Below are positions 9,123 to 17,133 of a DNA stretch of 32,641 nt, piece after piece (position 1 is the first letter of the stretch; each line of letters begins with the position of its first letter). A program made the position numbers and the translations under genes. Below the pieces are notes generated by a model, which saw only the letters and a program-made list of their open reading frames with translations, was not told where the DNA came from and made no database searches. Source of the stretch: Cytophagales bacterium (GTDB taxonomy: Bacteria; Bacteroidota; Bacteroidia; Cytophagales; Cyclobacteriaceae). The stretch covers positions 1 to 32,641 of the forward strand of contig JAJCYL010000333.1 in NCBI GenBank assembly GCA_029262955.1, given 5' to 3'.

Positions 9123-9692
9123 ATGGTAGAGACACCAGATACCGGTATTATTTTGAGCGAGGAGCGGCTAACCATGCTTTGTCAGCAGGGCGATTCCAAA
9201 GCCCAGCGTCTTTTGTACGAACGTTACTCGGACCAGATGTTCCGGGTGTGCTTTCGATACGTCAAAAAAGAATTTGAGACAGAGGATGTATTAGCAGTTG
9301 GGTTTGTAAAAGTGTTCAAGAATATCGAACGCTTTGAATACCGAGACAAGGGCAGCTTGGGAAGCTGGATCAAACGCATTATGATCAACGAATCATTGAT
9401 GCATTTGAGAAAGAAGAATCCACTGAACCAGGCATTAGATGCCAGTGAGGTACAGATCCAATGCAATCTTCAAACTGATCAGGACCTACTCGCTCAGGAT
9501 ATTTATCGTATGGTCAGGCAATTGCCTACCGGCTATCGAACGGTGTTTAATATGTATGTAATTGATGGTTATACTCATAAAGAGATAGCTAATTACCTGA
9601 AAGTAAGTGAGAACACCTCCAAATCGCAATTAAGCAAGGCGAGGGGGCACTTGAGAAAAATGTTGAAAAAGCATGGCATCGAAAATGAATGA
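9123..9692 (+). CDS. RNA polymerase sigma factor, sigma-70/ECF family
   Basis: LLYERYSDQMFRVCFRYVKKEFETEDVLAVGFVKVFKNIERFEYRDKGSLGSWIKRIMINESLMHLRKKN (region 2) and LPTGYRTVFNMYVIDGYTHKEIANYLKVSENTSKSQLSKARGHLRKML (region 4). The ORF is open from 9084; the start is uncertain. Confidence 0.88.
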   Translation: MVETPDTGIILSEERLTMLCQQGDSKAQRLLYERYSDQMFRVCFRYVKKEFETEDVLAVGFVKVFKNIERFEYRDKGSLGSWIKRIMINESLMHLRKKNPLNQALDASEVQIQCNLQTDQDLLAQDIYRMVRQLPTGYRTVFNMYVIDGYTHKEIANYLKVSENTSKSQLSKARGHLRKMLKKHGIENE

Positions 9693-10593
9693 TAAGCAGC
9701 TAGACCAGGCCTTCCAAAAGAAGGTGGATCATGTGCAGAAGCACAACGGGATACATGTGTTCTGGGATAAAGAAGGTATTTGGAAGAGAATTCAAAAAGC
9801 CCTGGAAGATAGTGCCAGGGGCTCAAAAATGATTGCCTGGTATACAGTCATGGCGGCCAGTGTCTCTTTATTGGTTGCATCTTCGGTCAACTTTGTGAAT
9901 TATAATTTCGATTTCCTGAATCAGGAGCAAGAGATTACGGAGGTTATCAGTGAGCCACTGAATATGGAAAAGTCCGAATCAAGAGCGGAAGTTTACTATG
10001 CCTCACTTCCAGCAGATTCTATGATCATCCCCGTCAGATCTCGACAGGTATTTACGCTACTAGAAGACACGAATTTTACGGTTGTAGATAAGCTCCCTGA
10101 AAAAACCAATAGGGTTAAAAGCTTCACCAGACTAACTGCCGAAGATATAGCAAAGAGCAAATTCAATCCCGCCTTAAAATTTAGTTTGACTGGAGGATTG
10201 AGTGCCAATAGCCGATTTATTTCTCCAAAGATTGACCTTGGGGTAAAGATTAACCTCTCTAAAATGCCTCATGTTCAAAAGAACCTTTTTGTCGGAAGCT
10301 CCATTCAGATCCTTCAAAACATCAATCCTGAGCAGGGCACTACCAAGCGACTTTCCAAAGGCTATTTCATAAAGACCGCCTATGAGAATGAGCGAATAGA
10401 AAATGGCAAAAGGAAATCCTGGAGTACTGGTGTCGAGTACCTCATTCACTCTGATGATGATTCTCTTCCTGGCAACACCCTCAAAGTGTTCTATAACCAC
10501 AGCATCCATGGTCGATTGAAGATTGGACCTGAAGTGATGTTTACTAAAGATTTTAAGAAAGTATATCCTGGCATTACCCTTGCATTAGGATAA
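9685..10593 (+). CDS. hypothetical single-pass membrane protein linked to the sigma factor (possible anti-sigma-like function)
   Basis: The ATG overlaps the sigma-factor stop. Short cytosolic N-terminus, TM segment MIAWYTVMAASVSLLVASSVNFV, then an extracytoplasmic region. Confidence 0.6.
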   Translation: MNDKQLDQAFQKKVDHVQKHNGIHVFWDKEGIWKRIQKALEDSARGSKMIAWYTVMAASVSLLVASSVNFVNYNFDFLNQEQEITEVISEPLNMEKSESRAEVYYASLPADSMIIPVRSRQVFTLLEDTNFTVVDKLPEKTNRVKSFTRLTAEDIAKSKFNPALKFSLTGGLSANSRFISPKIDLGVKINLSKMPHVQKNLFVGSSIQILQNINPEQGTTKRLSKGYFIKTAYENERIENGKRKSWSTGVEYLIHSDDDSLPGNTLKVFYNHSIHGRLKIGPEVMFTKDFKKVYPGITLALG

Positions 10594-10661
10594 TTCAGAG
10601 TGTACGTTGTTGATTGATGCTGATCGGCGTACCTTTGCACTTTGCAGCTTCAGGTGGAGTT

Positions 10662-11435
10662 ATGACTCGCAGATTTACTTTATTTCTATTCTTTTTCGCC
10701 CTCTGTATAGTAGCCAATAATCAATTGCTGGCACAGGAAGGAACGGTGCAGGTCAAAGGTATTGTCTATGACGAAACTGGGGGCACAACACTTCCTTACG
10801 CTCACGTTTTGAGTTCTAAATGGGCGACTACCACCAACATCAGGGGGTTGTTTGAAGCTCCTTTAGAACGGCATGATACCATTAAAGTGTCATTCGTTGG
10901 TTTCAAGGATTACCAGTACACCATTCCATCTGACTATGATGATGACGAGATAACCGCCAATATCATCATGGAGAGAGATACCATTTATCTAGAGGAGGCC
11001 CAGATCTTTTTCCTTCCTGAAAATGAAGAAGAATTCAAGCAGGCCATCATTGATTTGAAATTAGATGAAATAGAGTACACCTATGCACTTCGGAATATTT
11101 CACTGCTTAAGAGGCAGCTTCAGGTGGTAAATTATGATAAGGATAAGTTGGACGCTGCTGAGAATGCTCGTCACTATCTAAATGGTCCTCAACCTGTTTA
11201 TTTCAATGTTGTCTTCGATAAACTTCGCAATGCCATGCGGAAAGGGAGGCGCAAAAAGACCCTTCCCGAACTGGAGGATATCAATCCATCATCATTCTCC
11301 GCTGAGAATAACAAAGTTGGTATTTCCGCTGAAGATCAAAAAGCCTTCGCAGACTCTGTAAGAATTCAGACAGACAGTACTTTCATTAAGATTCTTGAGT
11401 CCATCAAGGAGGGTAAGAACGACAACAGGAAGTAG
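10662..11435 (+). CDS. carboxypeptidase-regulatory-like (CarboxypepD_reg-like) exported protein
   Basis: Signal peptide MTRRFTLFLFFFALCIVANNQLLAQ, then VQVKGIVYDETGGTTLPYAHVLSSKWATTTNIRGLFEAPLERHDTIKVSFVGFKDY. Confidence 0.7.
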   Translation: MTRRFTLFLFFFALCIVANNQLLAQEGTVQVKGIVYDETGGTTLPYAHVLSSKWATTTNIRGLFEAPLERHDTIKVSFVGFKDYQYTIPSDYDDDEITANIIMERDTIYLEEAQIFFLPENEEEFKQAIIDLKLDEIEYTYALRNISLLKRQLQVVNYDKDKLDAAENARHYLNGPQPVYFNVVFDKLRNAMRKGRRKKTLPELEDINPSSFSAENNKVGISAEDQKAFADSVRIQTDSTFIKILESIKEGKNDNRK

Positions 11436-11600
11436 GGATTTCAGATTTATTATGTCAGATATATGAGATGTGATTTTACTAAAACTTCATCGTTGATTCT
11501 GAGTGGTTGCGTAGAATCCCGTCAAAGTTGATGTACAATGAGATTCTTCACTTCCTGCTTACAAATCGGTGGGCGTTCAGAATGATGTTAATACTTGACT

Positions 11601-11628
11601 GTCATGCTGAGCCTGTCGAAGCATAGTC
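11601..11628. repeat. REP-like element, copy within duplication unit 1
   Basis: GTCATGCTGAGCCTGTCGAAGCATAGTC. Confidence 0.7.
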
Positions 11629-11661
11629 GTCAAGCCTGGAGTTAATTAGTATAATTAGAGA

Positions 11662-11774
11662 CTAGTTCCCGCTTAATAAGTATCGATTAAAGCTCCGACC
11701 GTTGATCTTGGTATACTTCGCATCCAGGTCATCATTTACTTTGATGCCTTTTAAATCAACGTCTTTTTCCATTT
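11662..11774 (-). pseudogene. duplicated 3'-terminal fragment of the pentapeptide-repeat gene
   Basis: Minus-strand translation MEKDVDLKGIKVNDDLDAKYTKINGRSFNRYLLSGN* matches the C-terminus of the 11953-12717 CDS apart from Q to R. Confidence 0.88.
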
Positions 11775-11891
11775 ACTTCATCGTTGATTCTGAGTGGTTG
11801 CGTAGAATCCCGTCAAAGTTGATGTACAATGAAATTCTTCACTTCCTGCTTACAAATCGGTGGGCGTTCAGAATGATGTTAATACTTGATT

Positions 11892-11919
11892 GTCATGCTG
11901 AGCCTGTCGAAGCATAGTC
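11892..11919. repeat. REP-like element, copy within duplication unit 2
   Basis: GTCATGCTGAGCCTGTCGAAGCATAGTC. Confidence 0.7.
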
Positions 11920-11952
11920 GTCAAGCCTGGAGTTAATTAGTATAATTAAAGG

Positions 11953-12717
11953 CTAGTTCCCGCTTAATAAGTATCGATTAAAGCTCTGACCATTGATCTT
12001 GGTATACTTCGCATCCAGGTCATCATTTACTTTGATGCCTTTTAAATCAACGTCCTTTTCCATTTCTGCATACTTGATATTCCAGAAGCCGTCAAAAATG
12101 GTGTTGGTGAATTTCACACCGTCCTCCATTTCTGCATACTTGAAATTGGCATCCTCTTTAAAGACTGCACCGGCAAAGCTGACCATCTCATTAAACTCGG
12201 CATATTTGAAATCGACGTCTTCTTCAAATCGACATTTTTCGAAAGTAGTTTCGTCTTTGAATTCTGTATATTTGAAATTCGAATTGTCGCCGAATGTAGT
12301 ATTGTTAAAATCAGCACCTTCACGGAATTCTGAATATTTGAAGGCAGCATCTCGTCTGAAAGTGCAGTTCCTGAAAGTCACTTCGCTGTCGAAATGTGAG
12401 ACGAACGTATATTCAGACCGATCGTCGTGGTAATAAGCGATGAAATTGTCTTCGAACTCACAGTTGATAAAGATGATCTTGCCTCTAATTGTATTTTCTA
12501 CTTTGTTGTCACCTCTACTGAACAAACCTCTTCGAGGGAGTTCATCGATTTCATCGTAATAGGGGGTGAGGTCTACAACACCCTCAATGGTAACATTCTC
12601 ATAGCGTACATCTTCGCCATTTTTGGCTCTTCTGATAATTTCATCGGCATCTACGGTTTGGGCAAATGTCTGAGCAGTGAATACCAGGACTAAGGTGATA
12701 AGGGAAAGGGTTTTCAT
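11953..12717 (-). CDS. exported pentapeptide-repeat protein (Pentapeptide_3-like, alternating 5/6-residue spacing)
   Basis: Signal peptide MKTLSLITLVLVFTAQTFAQ. Repeats FKYSEF-REGADF-NNTTF-GDNSN / FKYTEF-KDETTF-EKCRF-EEDVD / FKYAEF-NEMVSF-AGAVF-KEDAN / FKYAEM. Confidence 0.82.
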   Translation of the reverse strand: MKTLSLITLVLVFTAQTFAQTVDADEIIRRAKNGEDVRYENVTIEGVVDLTPYYDEIDELPRRGLFSRGDNKVENTIRGKIIFINCEFEDNFIAYYHDDRSEYTFVSHFDSEVTFRNCTFRRDAAFKYSEFREGADFNNTTFGDNSNFKYTEFKDETTFEKCRFEEDVDFKYAEFNEMVSFAGAVFKEDANFKYAEMEDGVKFTNTIFDGFWNIKYAEMEKDVDLKGIKVNDDLDAKYTKINGQSFNRYLLSGN

Positions 12718-12751
12718 TTATAGTTTATTTTGAGTTGTCTGAATTTATAAG

Positions 12752-12818
12752 CGTCATTGCGAACCTAGTGAAGAATCCATTGTCATAGATTGCTTCGATA
12801 AACCTAAAGGCAATGACG
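12752..12818. repeat. REP/BIME-like inverted-repeat element
   Basis: CGTCATTG (12752-12759) ... CAATGACG (12811-12818), in an intergenic region. Confidence 0.55.
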
Positions 12819-12894
12819 TGGTCCGGCAGGGCTCTTCTCCACCATCTGTACAGTAATAAGACTCAACTTAACCCAAAAGGTTGCAGTATTATCT

Positions 12895-13488
12895 CTAAAA
12901 ATTTAATTCCGGGAATTGTTTGAGGTCTTCAAGGGTGTCAATATCTGAGAGAACGGGGAGTAAGTAATAGCTCTTTCCAACCTTTGTTACACTTGATATA
13001 GTTTGGGCCAACACTTTGTCCGTACTCCATTCTACATCCTTGAATAGCTCAGGGGAAAAGCTGTTCATTCCCAACAAATAGTAACCACCATCATTGGCAG
13101 GTCCTAATACAACATCGTGATTACTAAGATGACCAAAGGCATTGATTATTGTCGCATCATCTAATTCATAGCAATCGCTTCCGATGATGCAAATACGGTC
13201 ATAATGATTTTCAAAGCCTGCTTGAAAAGCGTTGGAGATTCTTTCTCCCAGATTAAGGCCCTTTTGGAGCTTTTTCTCATATCCTGATTGCCACAAATCT
13301 GTTTCTTCCAGGTAGTCAGAATAGAACACCCACTTGTCAAACCCATGTGATTGCGTTACTTCATGTGTCTTAGAAAGCAGGCGACGATAAATTTCCAGTG
13401 CTCTTTCATCTCCAACATCGGCCGCTAACCTGGTCTTTACTTTTCCAAGCTGTGGATTTTTAACGAAGATGATCAATAGCTGTTTCAT
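12895..13488 (-). CDS. TIGR04282-type glycosyltransferase (DUF2064 family)
   Basis: LLIIFVKNPQLGKVKTRLAADVGDERALEIYRRLL, IIGSDCYELDDATI, and DVVLGPANDGGYYLLGM are typical of the family. Confidence 0.85.
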   Translation of the reverse strand: MKQLLIIFVKNPQLGKVKTRLAADVGDERALEIYRRLLSKTHEVTQSHGFDKWVFYSDYLEETDLWQSGYEKKLQKGLNLGERISNAFQAGFENHYDRICIIGSDCYELDDATIINAFGHLSNHDVVLGPANDGGYYLLGMNSFSPELFKDVEWSTDKVLAQTISSVTKVGKSYYLLPVLSDIDTLEDLKQFPELNF

Positions 13489-14852
13489 GAGGCTTTCTCT
13501 TTAATCCATTGAATAAGGCCTGTTTCCTTACTTAGTTCAATTAGAAACAGGCCAATCACCACTCCATATTCAACGAATAAGACCCAATTGGGGAGATCAA
13601 ATCCATTGATCGAATAACCGAGGTAGGTCAAAAAGATCAGATAGCTCCAAACCAGCGGGCTTTTATATCCTGTAAAAACACTTAATCCCAAGACAGTGAT
13701 GATATACCATGGATGCACTGTAGTGGAGAGTAAGAAATAGATCCCCAGAGCGAACATAAATAAAGTAGGCAGAGATGGCCTTTTACCAAATGGCCAGAAT
13801 GCTAATAGAATGATGGACCAAAACGTCCATTTCACCAGATCTTTGCCAATGAATTCGATGCGGTTATAACCAAACTCCTCGAATCCCTTCTCCCTCAGCC
13901 AATAATAGATACTGGCATTGAATTCGAATTTCTGATAGTAAAGGGATAGGCTACTCTCCAAGCCACGGATAAGTTCAGCACTAAGTAATGGTAGAAACAG
14001 GATCACAATAGTCAGTCCGGACACTGCGTAATAGATTGTCATTCGCTTAAGCGTAAGTGGACGGGGAAGAAAAGGCAGGAAGATCAATGGGATCAGTTTG
14101 GTGCCAACTGCCAGGGCGATAGCAACTGCGGACAGTATCAATCGATTTCTTTTCAACCACCAGAGCGAAAGAAGAATGAAGAAAACCATCATCACTTCAA
14201 AATGGAGGTTGCCCATTCCTTCAATAATTACTAAAGGATTCAAAGTGTAAATGAGTGCGTATTTCTTGGGTAAATTAAATTCCGTTAGCACTTTAGGGAG
14301 CAACCAAATATTGCCAATTTCTGCAGCAAGTAAGAAAATCCTCATGGAGATTACAGCACCAAAAATGCTGTCACCTGATACCAGCGTGGAGAACCAAAAG
14401 ATAAATTGATTGATAGGCGGGTAAATGGTAAAGTACTCTGGAGAATTGAGCTGGTTGTATAGTTCACTGGTAATTCCGGGTACCGCCATTTCGGGACTAT
14501 CAATGTAAAAAGACGGTAATTGAGCAAATGGGTTAATACCAGCATTCAACAGTCGCCCATCCCAGATAAATCGGTAAAAATCATCACTTAGGTTTGGTAT
14601 GGCTAGTAGTAACCCAACCCTCAATAAGATGGCCATCCAATTGTGGCTTTGATCTATTTCTGAAGAGCTGATTTCATCCGTTTTCAGTGAGTCTTTCACT
14701 AATAGTAGATAGACTGCAAAGAGAAGAGTAAATGTTGAGATTAATTTGACAGAGTCAGTTCGCTCGATGAAGTAAGCAAGAAATATATAGCCACCGAGAC
14801 TAATGATGGCAAGGAAATAAAAGAGTTTATTTGATGTGTTAGGGCCTAACAT
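13485..14852 (-). CDS. polytopic membrane glycosyltransferase (mannosyltransferase-like, GT-C fold)
   Basis: Multiple TM segments, DDFYRFIWDGRLLNAGINPFAQ lumenal loop, and a 4-nt ATGA-type overlap with the downstream gene. Confidence 0.7.
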   Translation of the reverse strand: MLGPNTSNKLFYFLAIISLGGYIFLAYFIERTDSVKLISTFTLLFAVYLLLVKDSLKTDEISSSEIDQSHNWMAILLRVGLLLAIPNLSDDFYRFIWDGRLLNAGINPFAQLPSFYIDSPEMAVPGITSELYNQLNSPEYFTIYPPINQFIFWFSTLVSGDSIFGAVISMRIFLLAAEIGNIWLLPKVLTEFNLPKKYALIYTLNPLVIIEGMGNLHFEVMMVFFILLSLWWLKRNRLILSAVAIALAVGTKLIPLIFLPFLPRPLTLKRMTIYYAVSGLTIVILFLPLLSAELIRGLESSLSLYYQKFEFNASIYYWLREKGFEEFGYNRIEFIGKDLVKWTFWSIILLAFWPFGKRPSLPTLFMFALGIYFLLSTTVHPWYIITVLGLSVFTGYKSPLVWSYLIFLTYLGYSINGFDLPNWVLFVEYGVVIGLFLIELSKETGLIQWIKEKAS

Positions 14853-16290
14853 AGCTCAATGGCCTGAGCGACATAAATGATACGGCGCCAAACCCAAGGG
14901 CTAACATAAAATGGAAGATGATCAATCCAAAGTCTAACAAATAAATCCCGATACCAATTCCAGCTATAAAATACAGACACAACAATGCTTCAACCAGCAC
15001 AGACGGGGTGATTTTGAAGTTGACATATTGGTTGCTTTTCCAGCTGTCTTTTGATGAGATGATATTGAACTTAGGCGTCCTGATAAACGGTGTTTTGATT
15101 CCAATCAACCCTTCACTCACCGCAATGGCATTATGGAATGACAATCCCATTGAAAAAGCCAGAAACAACGGAAAATTCCAAAGATAATATTTGAGTGTTT
15201 TTAAAGGGCTCACTTTTTTGGCAGCAACCCAGTAGAAATAAGCAATGGCAAAAAATCCAAGAAGGAAAACACTACCGATATCGAAATAGATCTTCATTTG
15301 AGGGTTGGCCTCTTTGATGAAAAGCATTGGAATACTTAACAGTCCCGCCATTAATAACAACAGAAACACCGAACTATTGAGCAGGTGAAAAGTAGCGTGA
15401 ACTTTTTGCATGGGTTTTAATCCGGACTTCATAATGTGCCCCATATTCTTCTTGGCAGTTTCGGCAGCACCTTTGTTCCATCGATATTGCTGAGACTTTA
15501 CAGCAGGCAGCAATACTGGTAACTCTGCTGGGGCAATCACATCCTCGAGGTACTTGAATTGCCAACCTTTAAGCTGGGCCCTATAACTTAAATCAAGATC
15601 TTCGGTCAATGTTTCAGCAGACCAGCCTCCGGCATCATTGATGCATTCTTTTCTCCAAACACCAGCTGTTCCGTTGAAACTAATAAAACTCCCGGCTTTG
15701 TGTCTTCCAGCTTGTTCTACCGTGAAATGGGCATCCAGACCAAAGGCCTGCATTTGGGTAAGTAGTGAATAATCTTTGTTGATATGGCCCCAACGGGTCT
15801 GTACCATACCAATTTCAGGTTGGTCAAAGCTCGGTATAGTTTTAAGAAGAAAGTCCGCAGTTGGTAAAAAATCAGCATCAAATACCGCAATGAATTCTCC
15901 TTTAGCAATTTCAGTTCCATACTTTAAGGCACCCGCTTTAAATCCTTCCCGGCTCCTTCTCTGGATATGCTGGATATCCAATCCTATTTTTTGATATTTC
16001 GCAACCAGGCCAGCGATGATTTCTGACGTTTCATCACTTGAATCATCTAATACCTGAATCTCAAGATTCTTATAGTTCAGCTTGGTAACGGATTCAATTA
16101 ATCGCTCTACCACATATTGCTCATTGTATACTGGCAACTGAACTGTTACCATAGGCCATACCTCGGGGTCAGTTGGAGTACTCCCCTTATTTTTCTTTTT
16201 GTAATGTATGGCCAGATTTAGCTGTCCCAAACTGAAAAAGAAGATCAGGATCAGAGCTAAACTATAACCAATAACAACTAAAATTTCCAT
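14839..16290 (-). CDS. membrane GT2 glycosyltransferase (cellulose synthase-like/processive)
   Basis: VTVQLPVYNEQYVVERLIESV, QVLDDSSDETSEI, FDADFLPTADFL, ETLTEDLDLSYRAQLKGW, QQYRWNKGA (Q/RxxRW motif), TM helices. Confidence 0.9.
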   Translation of the reverse strand: MEILVVIGYSLALILIFFFSLGQLNLAIHYKKKNKGSTPTDPEVWPMVTVQLPVYNEQYVVERLIESVTKLNYKNLEIQVLDDSSDETSEIIAGLVAKYQKIGLDIQHIQRRSREGFKAGALKYGTEIAKGEFIAVFDADFLPTADFLLKTIPSFDQPEIGMVQTRWGHINKDYSLLTQMQAFGLDAHFTVEQAGRHKAGSFISFNGTAGVWRKECINDAGGWSAETLTEDLDLSYRAQLKGWQFKYLEDVIAPAELPVLLPAVKSQQYRWNKGAAETAKKNMGHIMKSGLKPMQKVHATFHLLNSSVFLLLLMAGLLSIPMLFIKEANPQMKIYFDIGSVFLLGFFAIAYFYWVAAKKVSPLKTLKYYLWNFPLFLAFSMGLSFHNAIAVSEGLIGIKTPFIRTPKFNIISSKDSWKSNQYVNFKITPSVLVEALLCLYFIAGIGIGIYLLDFGLIIFHFMLALGFGAVSFMSLRPLSYVRP

Positions 16291-16293
16291 TCC

Positions 16294-16986
16294 CTACAAA
16301 TACTTAAAAATAGTCCAGATTATTTTATAACCTGCCATTATTGTACCACTTACCGTGCCAGATATCTTCGAAAAACCAATTCTCTTTCGATAGGGAACCG
16401 GGACTTCTATAGATCTCAAACCATTTTTGGCCGCCTTCAATTGCATCTCAACAGTCCACCCATAAGATGTGTCTTCCATTTGCAGGTCCACCAACTTTTG
16501 GTACTTAATCGCTCTGAATGGCCCCAGGTCTGTAAAGCTTGCTCCATAGAACAAGCGGATCAGACTTGTGGCTAACCAGTTGCCAAATACCTGGGGCACA
16601 GTCATTGACCCGGTCTCTCTATTTCCTAGTGCCCTTGACCCGATCACAAAGTCAGCTTCGTTATTCAGAATAGGGGCCACCAACTTTTCCATCTCTTCAG
16701 GGTAGTCACTGTGATCTCCATCCAGGAAAACAATAACCTCCGGCTTTTGGTTTGATTCCGCTACATAAGACAAACCTTTCAGACACGCCTTGCCATAGCC
16801 CTTTATTTCTTCTTTTAACACGGTAGCTCCTTTCTCTTTCGCTATTTTCCAGGTATCATCTGTTGACCCATTGTCAATAACAATGATCTCATCTATCAGT
16901 GACCTGGGAATTTCGTCGATTACCAATCCCACAGCATTTTGCTCGTTAAAAGCCGGTATAATTACCTTAACAATCGGTTTTGACAA
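16294..16986 (-). CDS. GT2 glycosyltransferase, dolichyl/polyprenyl-phosphate sugar synthase-like
   Basis: VIIPAFNEQNAVGLVIDEIP, IVIDNGSTDDTW, VIVFLDGDHSDYPEEM, FVIGSRALGNRETGSMTVPQVFGNWLA. Confidence 0.87.
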   Translation of the reverse strand: MSKPIVKVIIPAFNEQNAVGLVIDEIPRSLIDEIIVIDNGSTDDTWKIAKEKGATVLKEEIKGYGKACLKGLSYVAESNQKPEVIVFLDGDHSDYPEEMEKLVAPILNNEADFVIGSRALGNRETGSMTVPQVFGNWLATSLIRLFYGASFTDLGPFRAIKYQKLVDLQMEDTSYGWTVEMQLKAAKNGLRSIEVPVPYRKRIGFSKISGTVSGTIMAGYKIIWTIFKYL

Positions 16987-17081
16987 ATTTCCGTTCCCTT
17001 AAGTCTGCAAAAGTAACAAGCACAAGGCTCTTTAATGTCTCTAATCGGACAAAGAGTAAGGAGAAGGTTAAATCATTTGTT

Positions 17082-17110
17082 AACTGGTCGATTTTATTGA
17101 CCAGTTGGTC
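17082..17110. promoter_or_regulatory. candidate two-component operator: TGGTC direct repeat (21-bp spacing), also an 8-bp inverted repeat
   Basis: AACTGGTC-GATTTTATT-GACCAGTTGGTC, about 100 nt upstream of the glycosyltransferase operon. A 24/27 match recurs at 21639-21665. Confidence 0.4.
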
Positions 17111-17133
17111 CTGAGTGGGATGTGAAAAAAACT

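Larger units (their letters stand above)
11484..12065. repeat. 291-bp tandem direct duplication (copies about 11484-11774 and 11775-12065)
   Basis: Both copies read acttcatcgttgattctgagtggttgcgtagaatcccgtc...tttaaatcaacgtc(t/c)ttttccattt, with only a few substitutions. The constant offset is 291 nt at several anchors. Confidence 0.93.

Noticed and set aside
11702-12433. Two plus-strand ORFs starting with identical MILVYFASRSSFTLMPFKSTSFSI
   Set aside because: The identity reflects the 291-bp tandem duplication and antisense translation of the pentapeptide gene, not a duplicated protein gene.
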